The notes: generated by a model from the letters alone, not told the origin. DNA of 64,000 nucleotides from DSOI01 sp041394885 (GCA_041394885.1 JAWKHI010000035.1:12060-76059); one strand, 5' to 3'. Counted from the first letter of the stretch, positions 35,154-43,684 are shown. Made by a program: numbers and translations.

Positions 35154-35381
35154 ATGGCAACAAAGCCCGCCTTCCCCACTGGAGCCCAAGTCGAACACGG
35201 AAAGTTCGGTCTCGGGAGTGTACTCTCTTGCAACGAAGAGCACGTGGTGATCAAGTTCGACGATCACGGCGAAAAGAAATTCGTGGCGTCGATCGTCATC
35301 CCCAATCTCAAGAAGAGCGATCGCCAGCCGCCCGCGGAAAAGAAACGGGCTTCCCGCAAAAAGGCGGTCGCCAGCGCCTGA
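35154..35381 (+). CDS. Small stand-alone UvrD/PcrA-tail-like Tudor domain protein (DUF3553-like)
   Basis: A 75-residue cytoplasmic protein from ATG 35154 (MATKPAFPTG). The core AQVEHGKFGLGSVLSCNEEH and VVIKFDDHGEKKFVASIVIP matches the small Tudor-like barrel found at the C-terminus of UvrD/PcrA helicases and as separate DUF3553 proteins. In PcrA that domain contacts RNA polymerase. A basic tail (KKSDRQPPAEKKRASRKKA) could bind nucleic acid. It lies between tRNA-Glu and an acyltransferase gene. The role is inferred from fold only. Confidence 0.7.
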   Translation: MATKPAFPTGAQVEHGKFGLGSVLSCNEEHVVIKFDDHGEKKFVASIVIPNLKKSDRQPPAEKKRASRKKAVASA

Positions 35382-35425
35382 TCCCCCGTTCGGATCGAGC
35401 CACGCCCCAGACTTCGCGGTTGCTT

Positions 35426-36142
35426 GTGGACTGGTTTCGCACCAACGTCATCTCCCCTCCTTTCTCCGCGTTCTGTTTCCTCTCGTTCTGGCTGAACGGC
35501 GCCCTGGCAAAGCTGTTCCGCTCCGATCCCACACGCCACCACGGCATCTCTCGTTTCTGGTCCAGATTGCTGCTGCGGACGGCTGCGGTCCGGGTGCGCG
35601 CCGAGGGGCTAGAGAAACTCAATCCGGCCGGTGTCTACATTTTCGTCTCCAACCACCTCAGCCTGGCCGACACGCCGCTCATGGCCGGCTGGCTGCCGTT
35701 TCAATTCCGCTTCATGGCCAAGGAATCTCTCTTGAAGATCCCCATCATCGGCCATCACCTGCGATGGGGCCGTCATGTCGCCGTTCCGAGGGAAGACAAA
35801 CGCGGCGCGGCACGGTCGCTCGCCGGAGCCGCCAAGCTCCTGCGCCAGCGCGCCGCCTCGGTGGTCATCTTCGCCGAAGGTACCCGCGGCTCGGGCGTGC
35901 TGCAGCCGTTCAAGGCCGGAGCCGCCCATCTGGCGCTTCACACCGGAGTCCCGGTGGTGCCCATGGCGATTCTCGGCACCGATCGCGTCATGCCGCGCGG
36001 CGCCTTGTTGTTGCGTCCCGGGCTGGTGCGGTTGATCGTTGGCGACGTGATTTCCACCGCCGGGCTGGATTCGGTCGATCCGGACGAATTCACCCGCCAG
36101 CTGCATCAGCGTGTGAGTGAGCTCATGGCCGCGGGAACCTGA
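35426..36142 (+). CDS. 1-acyl-sn-glycerol-3-phosphate acyltransferase (PlsC family)
   Basis: An LPLAT-family membrane enzyme that adds the second acyl chain to lysophosphatidic acid. Motif I is FVSNHLSLADTPLMAGW (H-x4-D), motif II around KIPIIGHHLRWGRHVAV, motif III FAEGTRGSG and motif IV VPVVPMAILG. A hydrophobic N-terminus (ISPPFSAFCFLSFWLNGAL) anchors it. The start is uncertain: no ATG exists after the preceding stop; GTG 35426 or TTG 35420 are the nearest candidates, giving 238-240 residues, a normal length. The frame open further upstream overlaps the previous gene. Confidence 0.87.
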   Translation: MDWFRTNVISPPFSAFCFLSFWLNGALAKLFRSDPTRHHGISRFWSRLLLRTAAVRVRAEGLEKLNPAGVYIFVSNHLSLADTPLMAGWLPFQFRFMAKESLLKIPIIGHHLRWGRHVAVPREDKRGAARSLAGAAKLLRQRAASVVIFAEGTRGSGVLQPFKAGAAHLALHTGVPVVPMAILGTDRVMPRGALLLRPGLVRLIVGDVISTAGLDSVDPDEFTRQLHQRVSELMAAGT

Positions 36143-36174
36143 TAATGCGGGATGTGTGTATACTCGTTAAGACC

Positions 36175-37245
36175 ATGCGTTACGGTCTCTTTCTAGTGCC
36201 GCTCGCCTTGATGGCGCAAACCGTTTCGTTCGAGGACTACCGTCCGAAATCGACGTTGGTGGTTCCCGAGCACAAGGTCACGCGCGCGCGGTTTCCCTTC
36301 GTCGACGTGCATGGCCATCCGCGCGGTATGATCGCGCCGAACAAGATCGACCAGTTGCTCAAGGAGATGGACGATCTGAACATGGCCGTGATGGTGAATC
36401 TCGATGGCCGGAGCGGGGACAGGCTCAAACAGACCGTAGCCGCGCTCAAGGCGAAATCGCCCAAGCGCTTCGTGGTGTTCGCTAATCTCGATTTCGCCAA
36501 CATCGACGACCCGGAATGGAGCAGGCGGGCCGTCCAGGCGCTCGAGCAGGACGTTCGCCACGGCGCCGCCGGACTCAAGATCTACAAGAACCTCGGCATG
36601 GACGTGAAGGATTCCCACGGCAAACGGATCCAGGTGGACGATTCGCGGTTCGACCCCGTTTGGAGCGCATGCGGACGCCTGAAGATTCCGGTGCTGATTC
36701 ACACCGCCGATCCGGCGCCGTTCTGGCTGCCGCACGACAAGGACAACGAACGGTGGCTCGAGTTGAAGGAGATGCCGGGCCGCAAGCGGACCCTCGACAA
36801 GTATCCGCCGTGGGAAAAGATCATCGGCGAGCAGCATGCCGTTTTCCGGAAGCACAAGGGCACCAACTTCATCAACGCGCATCTGGGCTGGTACGGGAAC
36901 AACCTGGCCGAGTTGGGCAAGCTGATGGAGGAGATGCCCAACATGTACACCGAGATCGGTGCCGTACTGGCCGAACTCGGACGTCAACCCCGCACCGCGC
37001 GGCGGTTCTTCATCCGCTTCCAGAACCGGATCCTGTTCGGCAAAGACAGCTACAACCCGGTGGAGTATCACACCTACTTCCGCGTGCTCGAGACGGCGGA
37101 CGAATACTTCGACTACTATCGCCGGCGGCATGCGTTCTGGCAGATGTACGGACTCGACCTTCCCGACATCGTTTTGAAGAAAGTCTACTTCGGGAATGCG
37201 GCCCGGCTCATCCCGGCGATCGATTCCAAACAGTTTCCGCAATGA
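36175..37245 (+). CDS. Exported amidohydrolase family protein
   Basis: A 356-residue TIM-barrel hydrolase of the amidohydrolase_2 type. ATG 36175 gives the leader MRYGLFLVPLALMAQTVS. Metal and catalytic motifs: FPFVDVHGHPRGM (HxH), IPVLIHTADPAPFW, FINAHLGWYGNN and the late Asp in ILFGKDSYNP. Relatives include decarboxylases and hydrolases of aromatic acids, but the exported acidobacterial branch has no known substrate. A TATACT box at 36158-36163 lies close to the start. The stop overlaps the cupin start (ATGA). Confidence 0.85.
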   Translation: MRYGLFLVPLALMAQTVSFEDYRPKSTLVVPEHKVTRARFPFVDVHGHPRGMIAPNKIDQLLKEMDDLNMAVMVNLDGRSGDRLKQTVAALKAKSPKRFVVFANLDFANIDDPEWSRRAVQALEQDVRHGAAGLKIYKNLGMDVKDSHGKRIQVDDSRFDPVWSACGRLKIPVLIHTADPAPFWLPHDKDNERWLELKEMPGRKRTLDKYPPWEKIIGEQHAVFRKHKGTNFINAHLGWYGNNLAELGKLMEEMPNMYTEIGAVLAELGRQPRTARRFFIRFQNRILFGKDSYNPVEYHTYFRVLETADEYFDYYRRRHAFWQMYGLDLPDIVLKKVYFGNAARLIPAIDSKQFPQ

Positions 37246-37622
37246 ACGGCGAACCGACACTGACGGCGATCGACACCGCCGCCCTTCCCTGGGAAGAGCG
37301 GTTCAATGAGCACCTGGGCCGCACTCTGTACCGTAAGAATCTGGTGACCGATCCCGGCACAGGGATGGAGATCCGGTTGGTGCGCTACCCGGCCGGGGTG
37401 ATCAACAAGAGCCACACGCACCCGTGCGCGCACGGGATGTATGTGCTCGAAGGCACGCTGGTGACGCACGAGGGATCCTACGGCCCGGGCCATTTCGTAT
37501 GGTTTCCCGAGGGGCCGGCGATGGCGCATGGCGCCACCGAGGAAGCCGACGTGACGGTGCTTTTTATCACCAACAAGCCATTCGCCATCCATTATCAGGA
37601 CGATCCGGATCCGGTAAAATAA
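37242..37622 (+). CDS. Small cupin domain protein
   Basis: A 126-residue single-domain cupin, translationally coupled to the amidohydrolase by the ATGA overlap. The metal-binding motif is INKSHTHPCAHGMYVLEGTL (the G-x5-HxH-x3-E type pattern, with HTH and the later His) and the second motif YGPGHFVWFPEGPAMAHGA. It may bind a metal and act as a dioxygenase, isomerase or sensor. The substrate is probably related to that of the amidohydrolase (inference from coupling). Only three bases separate it from the channel gene. Confidence 0.85.
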   Translation: MNGEPTLTAIDTAALPWEERFNEHLGRTLYRKNLVTDPGTGMEIRLVRYPAGVINKSHTHPCAHGMYVLEGTLVTHEGSYGPGHFVWFPEGPAMAHGATEEADVTVLFITNKPFAIHYQDDPDPVK

Positions 37623-37625
37623 GGC

Positions 37626-38432
37626 GTGCCGGCCGGTCAACTGAACCTGTTCGAGTTCTTTACGCTGTCGCGCATCGTGTCGGTGGTGCTCGTGATGGCC
37701 GCGACGTGGCTGCTGCTGCGCTACCTCACGTCGCTGCTGCACGCCGCCAGCGCGCGAACGCCGCGGGCGCGGTTTTTCATCAAGTGGGCCGAGCCGATTC
37801 TGCGAATCTCCCTGTGGTTTGTCGCGCTGCTGATTTGCTTTGACCTGATCGCGCCGACGCGAGAGACGTTTCTGGCCGCGGTGGGGTCCGCCGCCATCGC
37901 CGTCGGCCTGGGCGCGCAGGATCTCATCAAGAACCTCGTCGGCGGACTCGTCATCCTCACCGACCGTCCCTATCAACTGGGTGACCGCGTGAAAATGGGC
38001 GAGGCCTACGGTGAGATCGATCACATCGGCCTTCGCAGCACCAAGCTCACCACGCCCGACGACACGCGCGTCACCATCCCCAACGCCGACATCCTTTCGA
38101 CGCAGGTGTTCAACGCGAACTCCGGTGTTCCCGATTGCCAGGTGGTGACCGATGTTTTTCTACCCCATGACTCCGATCCGGTGGAGGCGCAACAGGTGGG
38201 GTACGAAGCCGCGTACACGTGCCCTTTCCTGCATGTGGCCAAACCGGTGGTGGTGCTGATTTCCGACGTCCTCGATCAGCGTTTGTACACGCGCGTCCGC
38301 GTGAAGGCCTACGTCTACGATCACCGGTTCGAGCCCGCGATGCAGAGCGACATCACGGTGCGTTGCAAGACCGAGTTCCACCGCCGCGGCATGCTCGGCG
38401 CGGCGGCGGAATTAGAGCCGAAACCGAACTAG
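37626..38432 (+). CDS. MscS-type mechanosensitive ion channel
   Basis: A 268-residue membrane protein starting at GTG 37626. Two to three helices: LSRIVSVVLVMAATWLLLRY, ILRISLWFVALLICFDLI and the pore helix AVGSAAIAVGLGAQDLIKNL with the Gly/Ala packing pattern and a Gln-Asp kink region of MscS. Then the beta domain GGLVILTDRPYQLGDRVKMG with GEIDHIGLRSTKL. It should release solutes on osmotic downshock. Only the last pore-lining helix and the beta domain are typical, the form of short MscS proteins. The 3' end overlaps the convergent M56 gene by four bases. Confidence 0.9.
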   Translation: MPAGQLNLFEFFTLSRIVSVVLVMAATWLLLRYLTSLLHAASARTPRARFFIKWAEPILRISLWFVALLICFDLIAPTRETFLAAVGSAAIAVGLGAQDLIKNLVGGLVILTDRPYQLGDRVKMGEAYGEIDHIGLRSTKLTTPDDTRVTIPNADILSTQVFNANSGVPDCQVVTDVFLPHDSDPVEAQQVGYEAAYTCPFLHVAKPVVVLISDVLDQRLYTRVRVKAYVYDHRFEPAMQSDITVRCKTEFHRRGMLGAAAELEPKPN

Positions 38433-40135
38433 CGCAATTCGCGCGCGCGGCCGTCGCGAATCGCGTCGTCCAGCAAACGGTCCAGTTTCTCCCGGATTTG
38501 GCGGCTGAGTTCGGCTTGTTTGAGGCCGAGCGCCGACTGCTGTTCGCCCAACTCGGATTGCTTCATGCCGAGCGCCGACATCTCGGCTCCGATGGCCGTG
38601 TGGCCTTCTCCGGCGGCTCCCTGCATCTGTCCGATCCGAGCCTGCAACTGGCCGACGAGCGATTGAAGCGCCCCGATCTCCTGCTGTGTGGCGGAGCCTT
38701 TAGAGTGAAGCCCGTCGGCTTGCTTGCGGATCTGTTCGATCTCGGCAGTGAGATCCCGCATGGGCGCGGATGCACTGTGCATCTTCTTGCCGAGTTCCTG
38801 CTGCTGGCGGCCGAGTTCGCGTTGCTTCAGCCCGAGCGCACGCATTTGTTCGCCGAGTTCGCGAGTGGGCCGGAACATTTCGGAGACTTGAGCGAGGAAG
38901 GTCTTGTCTTCGATCACGTAGTCTTTCTCGCCTCGATTGAAACGGACCGAGGAATCGTTGATGCGCAGGATGTTCTTCCCGTCGTGAGATTGGATGTGGA
39001 TGCCAGTATCGGCGGGCCGGGGCGGCTGTGGTGGGGCAGGCGGTGCAGGGGCCGGCGGCGCCGGGGCCAACGGTGGAATGGCTGCGGCGGCGAGCTTCAC
39101 CGGAGGCGGCGGCGCGGGAAGCGCCGGTCTTACGAGTGGGGCTGCTGTCACGGTGGGAACCGGCGCCGCGGGCGGAGCCGGAGGCGCGGGCGGAGCCGGA
39201 GGCGTTTGTGCGAAGGTAATGGCGGAGACCGCGAACAGGCACGCCGCGGCGATGGCGGCAATACCAGCGATGGTGCGCGGGGCGACGCCGGCGGCGAGTG
39301 TCCGCCCCACGGTGAGAATACGTTCAATCCGTTGGCCGGCCCGCGAGCCGCGTGCCATGGGAACGGCCACCGCCGGGGCCGCCGGACTACCGAGGAAGCT
39401 GAAGACGACCTCGGCGTAGAAGGGAGCGTCGCCCACTTCGCGCAGGACACGATCGTCGCTGGCATGCTCGGCGAGTGCGGCCAGGTGGCGGCGCAGCCAC
39501 CAAGCCATGGGGCTGAACCAGAACAAGGCGGCGTGCACCGAGGCGGCCAGTTGCACCAGAAAATCAGCACGGTCGATGTGGGAGAGTTCATGCAGCAGAA
39601 CGGCGCGCCGCTTTCGCGGATGCCATTCGCGCCAGCCGGCGGGCAGGATGACGGCCGGGCGGAACACGCCGATAGCGATGGGGACTCGCACGCGGTCCGA
39701 TTCAAATACATTAGGGCCGAGTTGCTCGACGGGCGTGGCGGCGCGCCGCAGCCGCGCACTCCACCACAGCCCTCCCATCACGCGCATGAGCAATCCGCCG
39801 GCGAGGCCGGCCCAGAGCCAGGAGGCCGCGGCACGCCATGGTAACGCAGGGGCGCTGGCAGGCGCCGCCGGGACGGGGAGATCGCCCGCGAGAGCGATGG
39901 GCGCCACGATAGCCGGCGTTGCTTCGATGGCGGCGGGCAGCGGCGCGGCGACCTTCGGTGCGAACAGGATTGCGGCCGGCATGAGCAGCGCGGCCGCGGT
40001 CACCGCTGTCCAGACGGCGGAGCGCAGGGCGGCGTCCCGCACCCGAAATGCGGCCAGCCCGAGAGCGGCGACGGCGGCAAGCAGAGCCGAACGCGCGGCA
40101 GCTTCCACCATCAGTGTGAACACGTCGAAAGTCAT
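38429..40135 (-). CDS. M56 family metallopeptidase (BlaR1-like) with Pro/Ala linker and coiled-coil tail
   Basis: A 568-residue membrane protein. Helices at the N-terminus (AARSALLAAVAALGLAAF, AVWTAVTAAALLMPAAILFA, WLWAGLAGGLLMRVMGGLWW) precede the metallopeptidase core VLLHELSHIDRADFLVQLAA (HExxH) and LAEHASDDRVLREVG with the third ligand. After a fourth helix (AGIAAIAAACLFAVSAITFA) comes a long Pro/Ala-rich linker and then a Gln/Glu-rich coiled coil with repeated LGLKQRELGRQQQELGKK-type heptads. In place of a beta-lactam sensor domain, the extracytoplasmic part is this coiled coil. It should cleave the BlaI-type repressor encoded upstream (ATGA overlap) after sensing an unknown signal. Confidence 0.85.
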   Translation of the reverse strand: MTFDVFTLMVEAAARSALLAAVAALGLAAFRVRDAALRSAVWTAVTAAALLMPAAILFAPKVAAPLPAAIEATPAIVAPIALAGDLPVPAAPASAPALPWRAAASWLWAGLAGGLLMRVMGGLWWSARLRRAATPVEQLGPNVFESDRVRVPIAIGVFRPAVILPAGWREWHPRKRRAVLLHELSHIDRADFLVQLAASVHAALFWFSPMAWWLRRHLAALAEHASDDRVLREVGDAPFYAEVVFSFLGSPAAPAVAVPMARGSRAGQRIERILTVGRTLAAGVAPRTIAGIAAIAAACLFAVSAITFAQTPPAPPAPPAPPAAPVPTVTAAPLVRPALPAPPPPVKLAAAAIPPLAPAPPAPAPPAPPQPPRPADTGIHIQSHDGKNILRINDSSVRFNRGEKDYVIEDKTFLAQVSEMFRPTRELGEQMRALGLKQRELGRQQQELGKKMHSASAPMRDLTAEIEQIRKQADGLHSKGSATQQEIGALQSLVGQLQARIGQMQGAAGEGHTAIGAEMSALGMKQSELGEQQSALGLKQAELSRQIREKLDRLLDDAIRDGRARELR

Positions 40136-40530
40136 GAGCGGCCTCCTTTAGCCTGCGCGATCTTCTTCGCGATTCGTTCCAGTTCGCGGCGGGTGATCAC
40201 CTCGCCGTCCACCATGCCAACGAGCAGATCCTCGAACGACCCGCCGCAAAAACGGTCCACGATACCTTGGACGGCGCGGGCCGCCACCTGGTGAGGCCGC
40301 TCGGCGGCCTGGTAGAGAAATGTCCGTCCTTCGACGGTGTGGCTGACGAAGCCCTTTTCCTCGAGGCGCCGGAGCACGGTGCGGACGGTCGAGTCTTTCA
40401 ATGGCCGCGATGGCAGCAGCGCCTCGCGGCAACTGTCGGAGGTGCAAGGGCCGTGTTCCCAGACGTGCTGGAGGATGAGGTGCTCGAGATCGCCGAGAGC
40501 GGGCCGTGGATCGTCATGTTGGTTACTCAT
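40132..40530 (-). CDS. BlaI/MecI/CopY family transcriptional repressor
   Basis: A 132-residue winged-helix repressor. ATG 40530 opens MSNQHDDPRPALGDLEHLIL; the recognition region is PLKDSTVRTVLRRLEEKGFV and the wing SHTVEGRTFLYQAA, with the dimerisation helix ITRRELERIAKKIAQ. Family members repress their own operon and are cleaved by the partner M56 peptidase. An 11-bp inverted repeat lies just before the start codon, at the expected place of an operator. The gene overlaps the M56 gene by four bases, a standard sensor-repressor pair. Confidence 0.92.
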   Translation of the reverse strand: MSNQHDDPRPALGDLEHLILQHVWEHGPCTSDSCREALLPSRPLKDSTVRTVLRRLEEKGFVSHTVEGRTFLYQAAERPHQVAARAVQGIVDRFCGGSFEDLLVGMVDGEVITRRELERIAKKIAQAKGGRS

Positions 40531-40557
40531 TGTAGCGTTACCGTGTGTAACACTACA
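40531..40557. promoter_or_regulatory. BlaI-type operator
   Basis: Inverted repeat TGTAGCGTTAC (40531-40541), 5-base spacer, GTAACACTACA (40547-40557); 10 of 11 positions are symmetric. The half-site TGTAG/CTACA is that known for BlaI/MecI operators (TACA...TGTA). It sits between the -10 box and the start codon of the repressor gene, so binding would block initiation. Confidence 0.75.
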
Positions 40558-40558
40558 A

Positions 40559-40587
40559 TATATAACAGAACCAACGAGCCTGCGCAA
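40559..40587 (-). promoter_or_regulatory. Promoter of the BlaI-M56 operon
   Basis: On the minus strand TTGCGC (40582-40587) and TATATA (40559-40564) are separated by 17 bases. The operator begins one base past the -10 box. Predicted leader about 25 bases, with no obvious Shine-Dalgarno. Confidence 0.6.
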
Positions 40588-40602
40588 GAGCTGTTTTGGA
40601 TT

Positions 40603-41421
40603 TCAGTGCGTCATCGCGTAGATGACGTAGTTCATGCCGAGCCGCATGGCCTGAGAGCCGTACTTTTCGGGATAGTCGGGATGATCGGCGAACTCCCAGC
40701 CGTCGCCGACATCCTGATTGAAGGAGATGGCGACGATCATGCGGCCGCGGGAATCGCGTACGGCGCGCCAATGAGGGATGACACCGCCGCGCTCGATGCC
40801 GTCGCCGTGGACGACGTTGGCGCCGGGTACGCGGATGCGGTGCTCGAGGTCGAACATGGTGTGAAAGGCGGGGTCGTCATTTTCGATCTCTTCGACGGCG
40901 GCGCCGGCGTCAATGAGCCGGATGCCGTTCATGAAGTTGGCCCATTCGCGCTCGTTGTGAAAGTCGTCGACCATGAGAAACCCGCCGCGGTCAAAATACT
41001 TGCGCAGGCGTGCGGCCTGGGGAGGGGAGATGTCCCAGTCGCCGACGGAGATGGCGATGAGGAAGGGAATATCGAACATGTCGTCGCTATCGATGTCGAC
41101 GATGTACTCGACGGGACGGATGTCGATACGGGTGAGACGGCGAATGATGGCGAGGAAGGTGCGGTCGCCTTTGTTGGCGTCGATGCCCCAACGGGAGTAG
41201 CCGCCGAAGCGGCGGCGGCCATCCATGGCGGAGCGGTAGCGGAGCCGGCCGAGGACGAACTCGCCTTTGTGATCGGCGTCGGGTGGGTCCTCGATGGGGT
41301 CCTGCATTTCGTGCTCGTAGCGAGCCCAGATGCGTCCGGAACTCTGCGCCCAGCCAACGAGCGCGGAGATGGCGCACAGCAGAGCAATCGCGGCGAGGCG
41401 AGCATAGCGGGTGGACCGCAT
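40603..41421 (-). CDS. DUF4159 domain secreted protein
   Basis: A 272-residue protein with leader MRSTRYARLAAIALLCAISALVGWA. The DUF4159 core is seen in FVLGRLRYRSAMDGRR, DIPFLIAISVGDWDISPPQA, LRKYFDRGGFLMVDDFHNER, and GVIPHWRAVRDSRGRMIVAI. The fold resembles class-I glutamine-amidotransferase-like domains used in large membrane complexes with MoxR and VWA proteins; here it is a single gene. Function unknown. It ends 16 bases from the -35 box of the BlaI operon. Confidence 0.83.
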   Translation of the reverse strand: MRSTRYARLAAIALLCAISALVGWAQSSGRIWARYEHEMQDPIEDPPDADHKGEFVLGRLRYRSAMDGRRRFGGYSRWGIDANKGDRTFLAIIRRLTRIDIRPVEYIVDIDSDDMFDIPFLIAISVGDWDISPPQAARLRKYFDRGGFLMVDDFHNEREWANFMNGIRLIDAGAAVEEIENDDPAFHTMFDLEHRIRVPGANVVHGDGIERGGVIPHWRAVRDSRGRMIVAISFNQDVGDGWEFADHPDYPEKYGSQAMRLGMNYVIYAMTH

Positions 41422-41684
41422 AGATCCAGGGTACCCGACGGCGGGCCGCGTCGGCGATGGAGGGTGGCGAGCAGGGCGGCGGAGAGGACGCGGAATCCGG
41501 TAACAATGCCTTATTTTTTGCCTGATCGGGTTCCTGAGCGGGTAACTCTTACCGCCGAAATATCCTCCATCCGCTTTCTAGCCGTTGGCTAACAGTACCT
41601 TTCGTGAAATGGTACCCGAACTGCTCTCTTCCCGACTGCCAGGACCGCTCTGGCGAAGTTACAAGAGCAAAGGAGTAAGTTAGT

Positions 41685-42005
41685 ATGACCCTCACTCGAA
41701 GGACGGCTACACTTTCTTTCGGCGCGTGCGCCTTGCTGGCGATCGGCGCATTCGCCGCTCCGGAAGGCGACTCCAAAACGGTTACCGGCTGCCTAACGAA
41801 GGCACCCATGCCGGGGCAGTATGTGATCGAGCAGGAAGCCACGGGGCAGAAGATGATGGTCCGGGGCTCGGCGGATCTGGAGAAGCACTCCGGCAACCAC
41901 AAGGTGAAACTCACGGGGGACACGGTGGAAGCGGGCGGTCACAGCGTCTTCGAAGTATCGGCGGTGGAGCATATCTCCGACACCTGCGCGGTACCGAAGA
42001 AGTAG
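41685..42005 (+). CDS. Small secreted protein, acidobacterial type (106 aa)
   Basis: A signal peptide (RRTATLSFGACALLAIGAFA) is followed by a small beta-rich domain: KTVTGCLTKAPMPGQYVIEQ, GQKMMVRGSADLEKHSGNH, KVKLTGDTVEAGGHSVFEV and EHISDTC. The two Cys could form a disulfide. The pattern (T-G-C-L at the start, H-x2-H-K-V near the middle, C near the end) recurs in small secreted proteins of Acidobacteriota, which resemble OB folds. SD AAAGGAG precedes ATG 41685. No function is known. The 263 bases before it hold no gene. Confidence 0.7.
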   Translation: MTLTRRTATLSFGACALLAIGAFAAPEGDSKTVTGCLTKAPMPGQYVIEQEATGQKMMVRGSADLEKHSGNHKVKLTGDTVEAGGHSVFEVSAVEHISDTCAVPKK

Positions 42006-42105
42006 CTGGCCCACGACGCCGGGTCTTGCGCAAGGGCAACGCCGGAGAATCCGGCTCGCGCCGCTGACGGCACGATTCCTGGCGCGACTGCTGGACCTTC
42101 TGTTC

Positions 42106-42435
42106 ATGGTGACGCTGGGCGTCTCGACCGGTGCGATCGTCTCCCTCGGTTGGATGCCGGCTGCCGAACCGGCGGCGCCGGCAGGTCTGGCGGTCGCGTT
42201 CGCCTACCTGCTGCTTGGCGACGCAGCGGGCGGCGGGCGCGGCCCGGGCAAACGCGTAGCCGGAATCCGGGCGGTGGATGCGCGGAGCGGACGGCCTTGT
42301 CCGGCGGGCAGGGCCGTCATTCGCACGGCAATGCTGTTGTGCGGGCCGGTGGACTGGCTACCGGCGCTGGGCCGGCGGAGGCGCAGGCTGGGGGATGCGG
42401 TGGCGCGGACTGCCGTTATCGAAGAATTGCCGTAA
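42106..42435 (+). CDS. RDD family membrane protein
   Basis: A protein of about 109 residues from ATG 42106, but the family-defining Arg-Asp segment (RFLARLLDLLF) lies just upstream in the same frame, from about 42064, so the true start is probably upstream at a non-ATG codon or is missing through a sequence error. Helices: MVTLGVSTGAIVSLGWM, GLAVAFAYLLLGDAAGG and AMLLCGPVDWLPALG; the second conserved motif GPGKRVAGIRAVDARSG is typical for RDD proteins. Function is unknown; some members are Na+/H+ antiporter-like. It follows the small secreted protein by 100 bases. Confidence 0.7.
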   Translation: MVTLGVSTGAIVSLGWMPAAEPAAPAGLAVAFAYLLLGDAAGGGRGPGKRVAGIRAVDARSGRPCPAGRAVIRTAMLLCGPVDWLPALGRRRRRLGDAVARTAVIEELP

Positions 42436-42459
42436 GCGGGCCGCGGTTGAAGGAACTCT

Positions 42460-43659
42460 TCAGGCGGAAAAGTGGACCACGGCGAGACGGGACAGGCCAG
42501 GCAGGAAGACCTCGGTCATGGTTCCGCGGCCGAAGATCTTCAAGTCACGAGGATCGGATTCCGGCCGGAGCAGCCTGGCGCGCGAGTACCGGCCCTGAAC
42601 ACGGGCCTGCACTTCGTCGGTGGTCTCGGACCCGTAGTTGATGACCGAGAGCAACATTTCCCCTGACTTTGGGGTGGTCGCGATTGGGATCGAGGCCATG
42701 GCGTTCCAGAGACGGCAGGAGCGGCGGCGGTGTGTGATCAAGTCAATCACATCGAGGGCGAACTCGCTCGGGTCCGCGATGCGTTTGCGGTAGGCGACGA
42801 CGGTTCCGCTTCCCATGGAGTAGGCGATGCGGTCCGGCTCTTCCTTGGCGATTTTCCACGAGGCATCCGGCTTGGAGTCCGTTACGACGACGGCTCCGGC
42901 GCGGGCATGGTCGAGCGCGGCGGGGGGCAGGGAAGGCAGGGCCGCGGCTACGAGGGCGAGAATGCGGCCGGGGTCGGGGGCGGGCGGAGAGGCGGCCGCG
43001 GCAACGGCGGGGGCAGCGTTGCGGCGGAACAGAAGGTTGGCGATTTCGAAGCTGAAGCCGGAGGCGACGAGGGCGGTGATGGTGGGTACAGGCGGATGTT
43101 CGAACAAGGCGCGGTTGGAATCGAGCCAAGCGGCGGTGCGACCGAGCGCCTTCCAGGCGGCGAGGGCTTTGGGGTCGCCTTTGCTGAGCGCCTCGCGATA
43201 GCGTGGTTCGACATCCAAAACGAAATTGCCGCGATTGATGCGAGCTTCGACGAGTGCGGTCTCCAGGGTCTCGAACGGTACCATCCTTTCAGGTTCCCGA
43301 TGCGCGAAAACGCCGACGGGCACTCGTTCGGGGTGCAAGGCGCGCTCGACGGCGTAACGCCAGCCGTTGGCGTCGACCCAGGGTTCGCGGGAGGCGCTGG
43401 CGGTTTCATCGCCACCCCCTCGGCGGCCCTGGGAGCGGATGCCGGGCCAGAGCCCGTCGTCAAACGCTCCCGGGATTGTTTCCTTGGTGGGGGACTGATC
43501 GATGACCTCGATACCGGCTTCGCGCGCGGACTTCTCGAAGGCCGCATCGGGCGAAGGAGTCAGCACGAGGCGAACGCCGGCCTCCCGGAGCAGCGGAATA
43601 TGTCCGGTCTGACCGGAGGGCCAATGCGCGGCGAGTTGGCGCGAGAGGTCGAGTGCCAT
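42460..43659 (-). CDS. Hypothetical protein, possibly glycoside-hydrolase-like
   Basis: A 399-residue protein, ATG 43659, without signal peptide or membrane helix. I do not recognise the family. The N-terminal half has barrel-like strands and helices (REAGVRLVLTPSPDAAFEKS, GIEVIDQSPTKETIPG, GWRYAVERALHPERVPVGVF, FETLETALVEARINRGNFVL); the C-terminal 100 residues look like a beta domain (EMLLSVINYGSETTDEVQAR, GTMTEVFLPGLSRLAVVHF) of the type found after glycosidase barrels. It is divergent from the oxidoreductase gene, with 25 bases between the starts, and may share its substrate. Low certainty on function; the gene itself is well supported by codon pattern. Confidence 0.6.
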   Translation of the reverse strand: MALDLSRQLAAHWPSGQTGHIPLLREAGVRLVLTPSPDAAFEKSAREAGIEVIDQSPTKETIPGAFDDGLWPGIRSQGRRGGGDETASASREPWVDANGWRYAVERALHPERVPVGVFAHREPERMVPFETLETALVEARINRGNFVLDVEPRYREALSKGDPKALAAWKALGRTAAWLDSNRALFEHPPVPTITALVASGFSFEIANLLFRRNAAPAVAAAASPPAPDPGRILALVAAALPSLPPAALDHARAGAVVVTDSKPDASWKIAKEEPDRIAYSMGSGTVVAYRKRIADPSEFALDVIDLITHRRRSCRLWNAMASIPIATTPKSGEMLLSVINYGSETTDEVQARVQGRYSRARLLRPESDPRDLKIFGRGTMTEVFLPGLSRLAVVHFSA

Positions 43660-43671
43660 CTAATAAACGAG

Positions 43672-43677
43672 TATAAT
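43672..43677 (+). promoter_or_regulatory. -10 box close to the start of the oxidoreductase gene
   Basis: A perfect TATAAT sits 7 bases before ATG 43685, which places the expected transcription start at or next to the A of the start codon. This predicts a leaderless mRNA; indeed no Shine-Dalgarno is present. No good -35 box is seen. Confidence 0.5.
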
Positions 43678-43684
43678 CGCCGTT

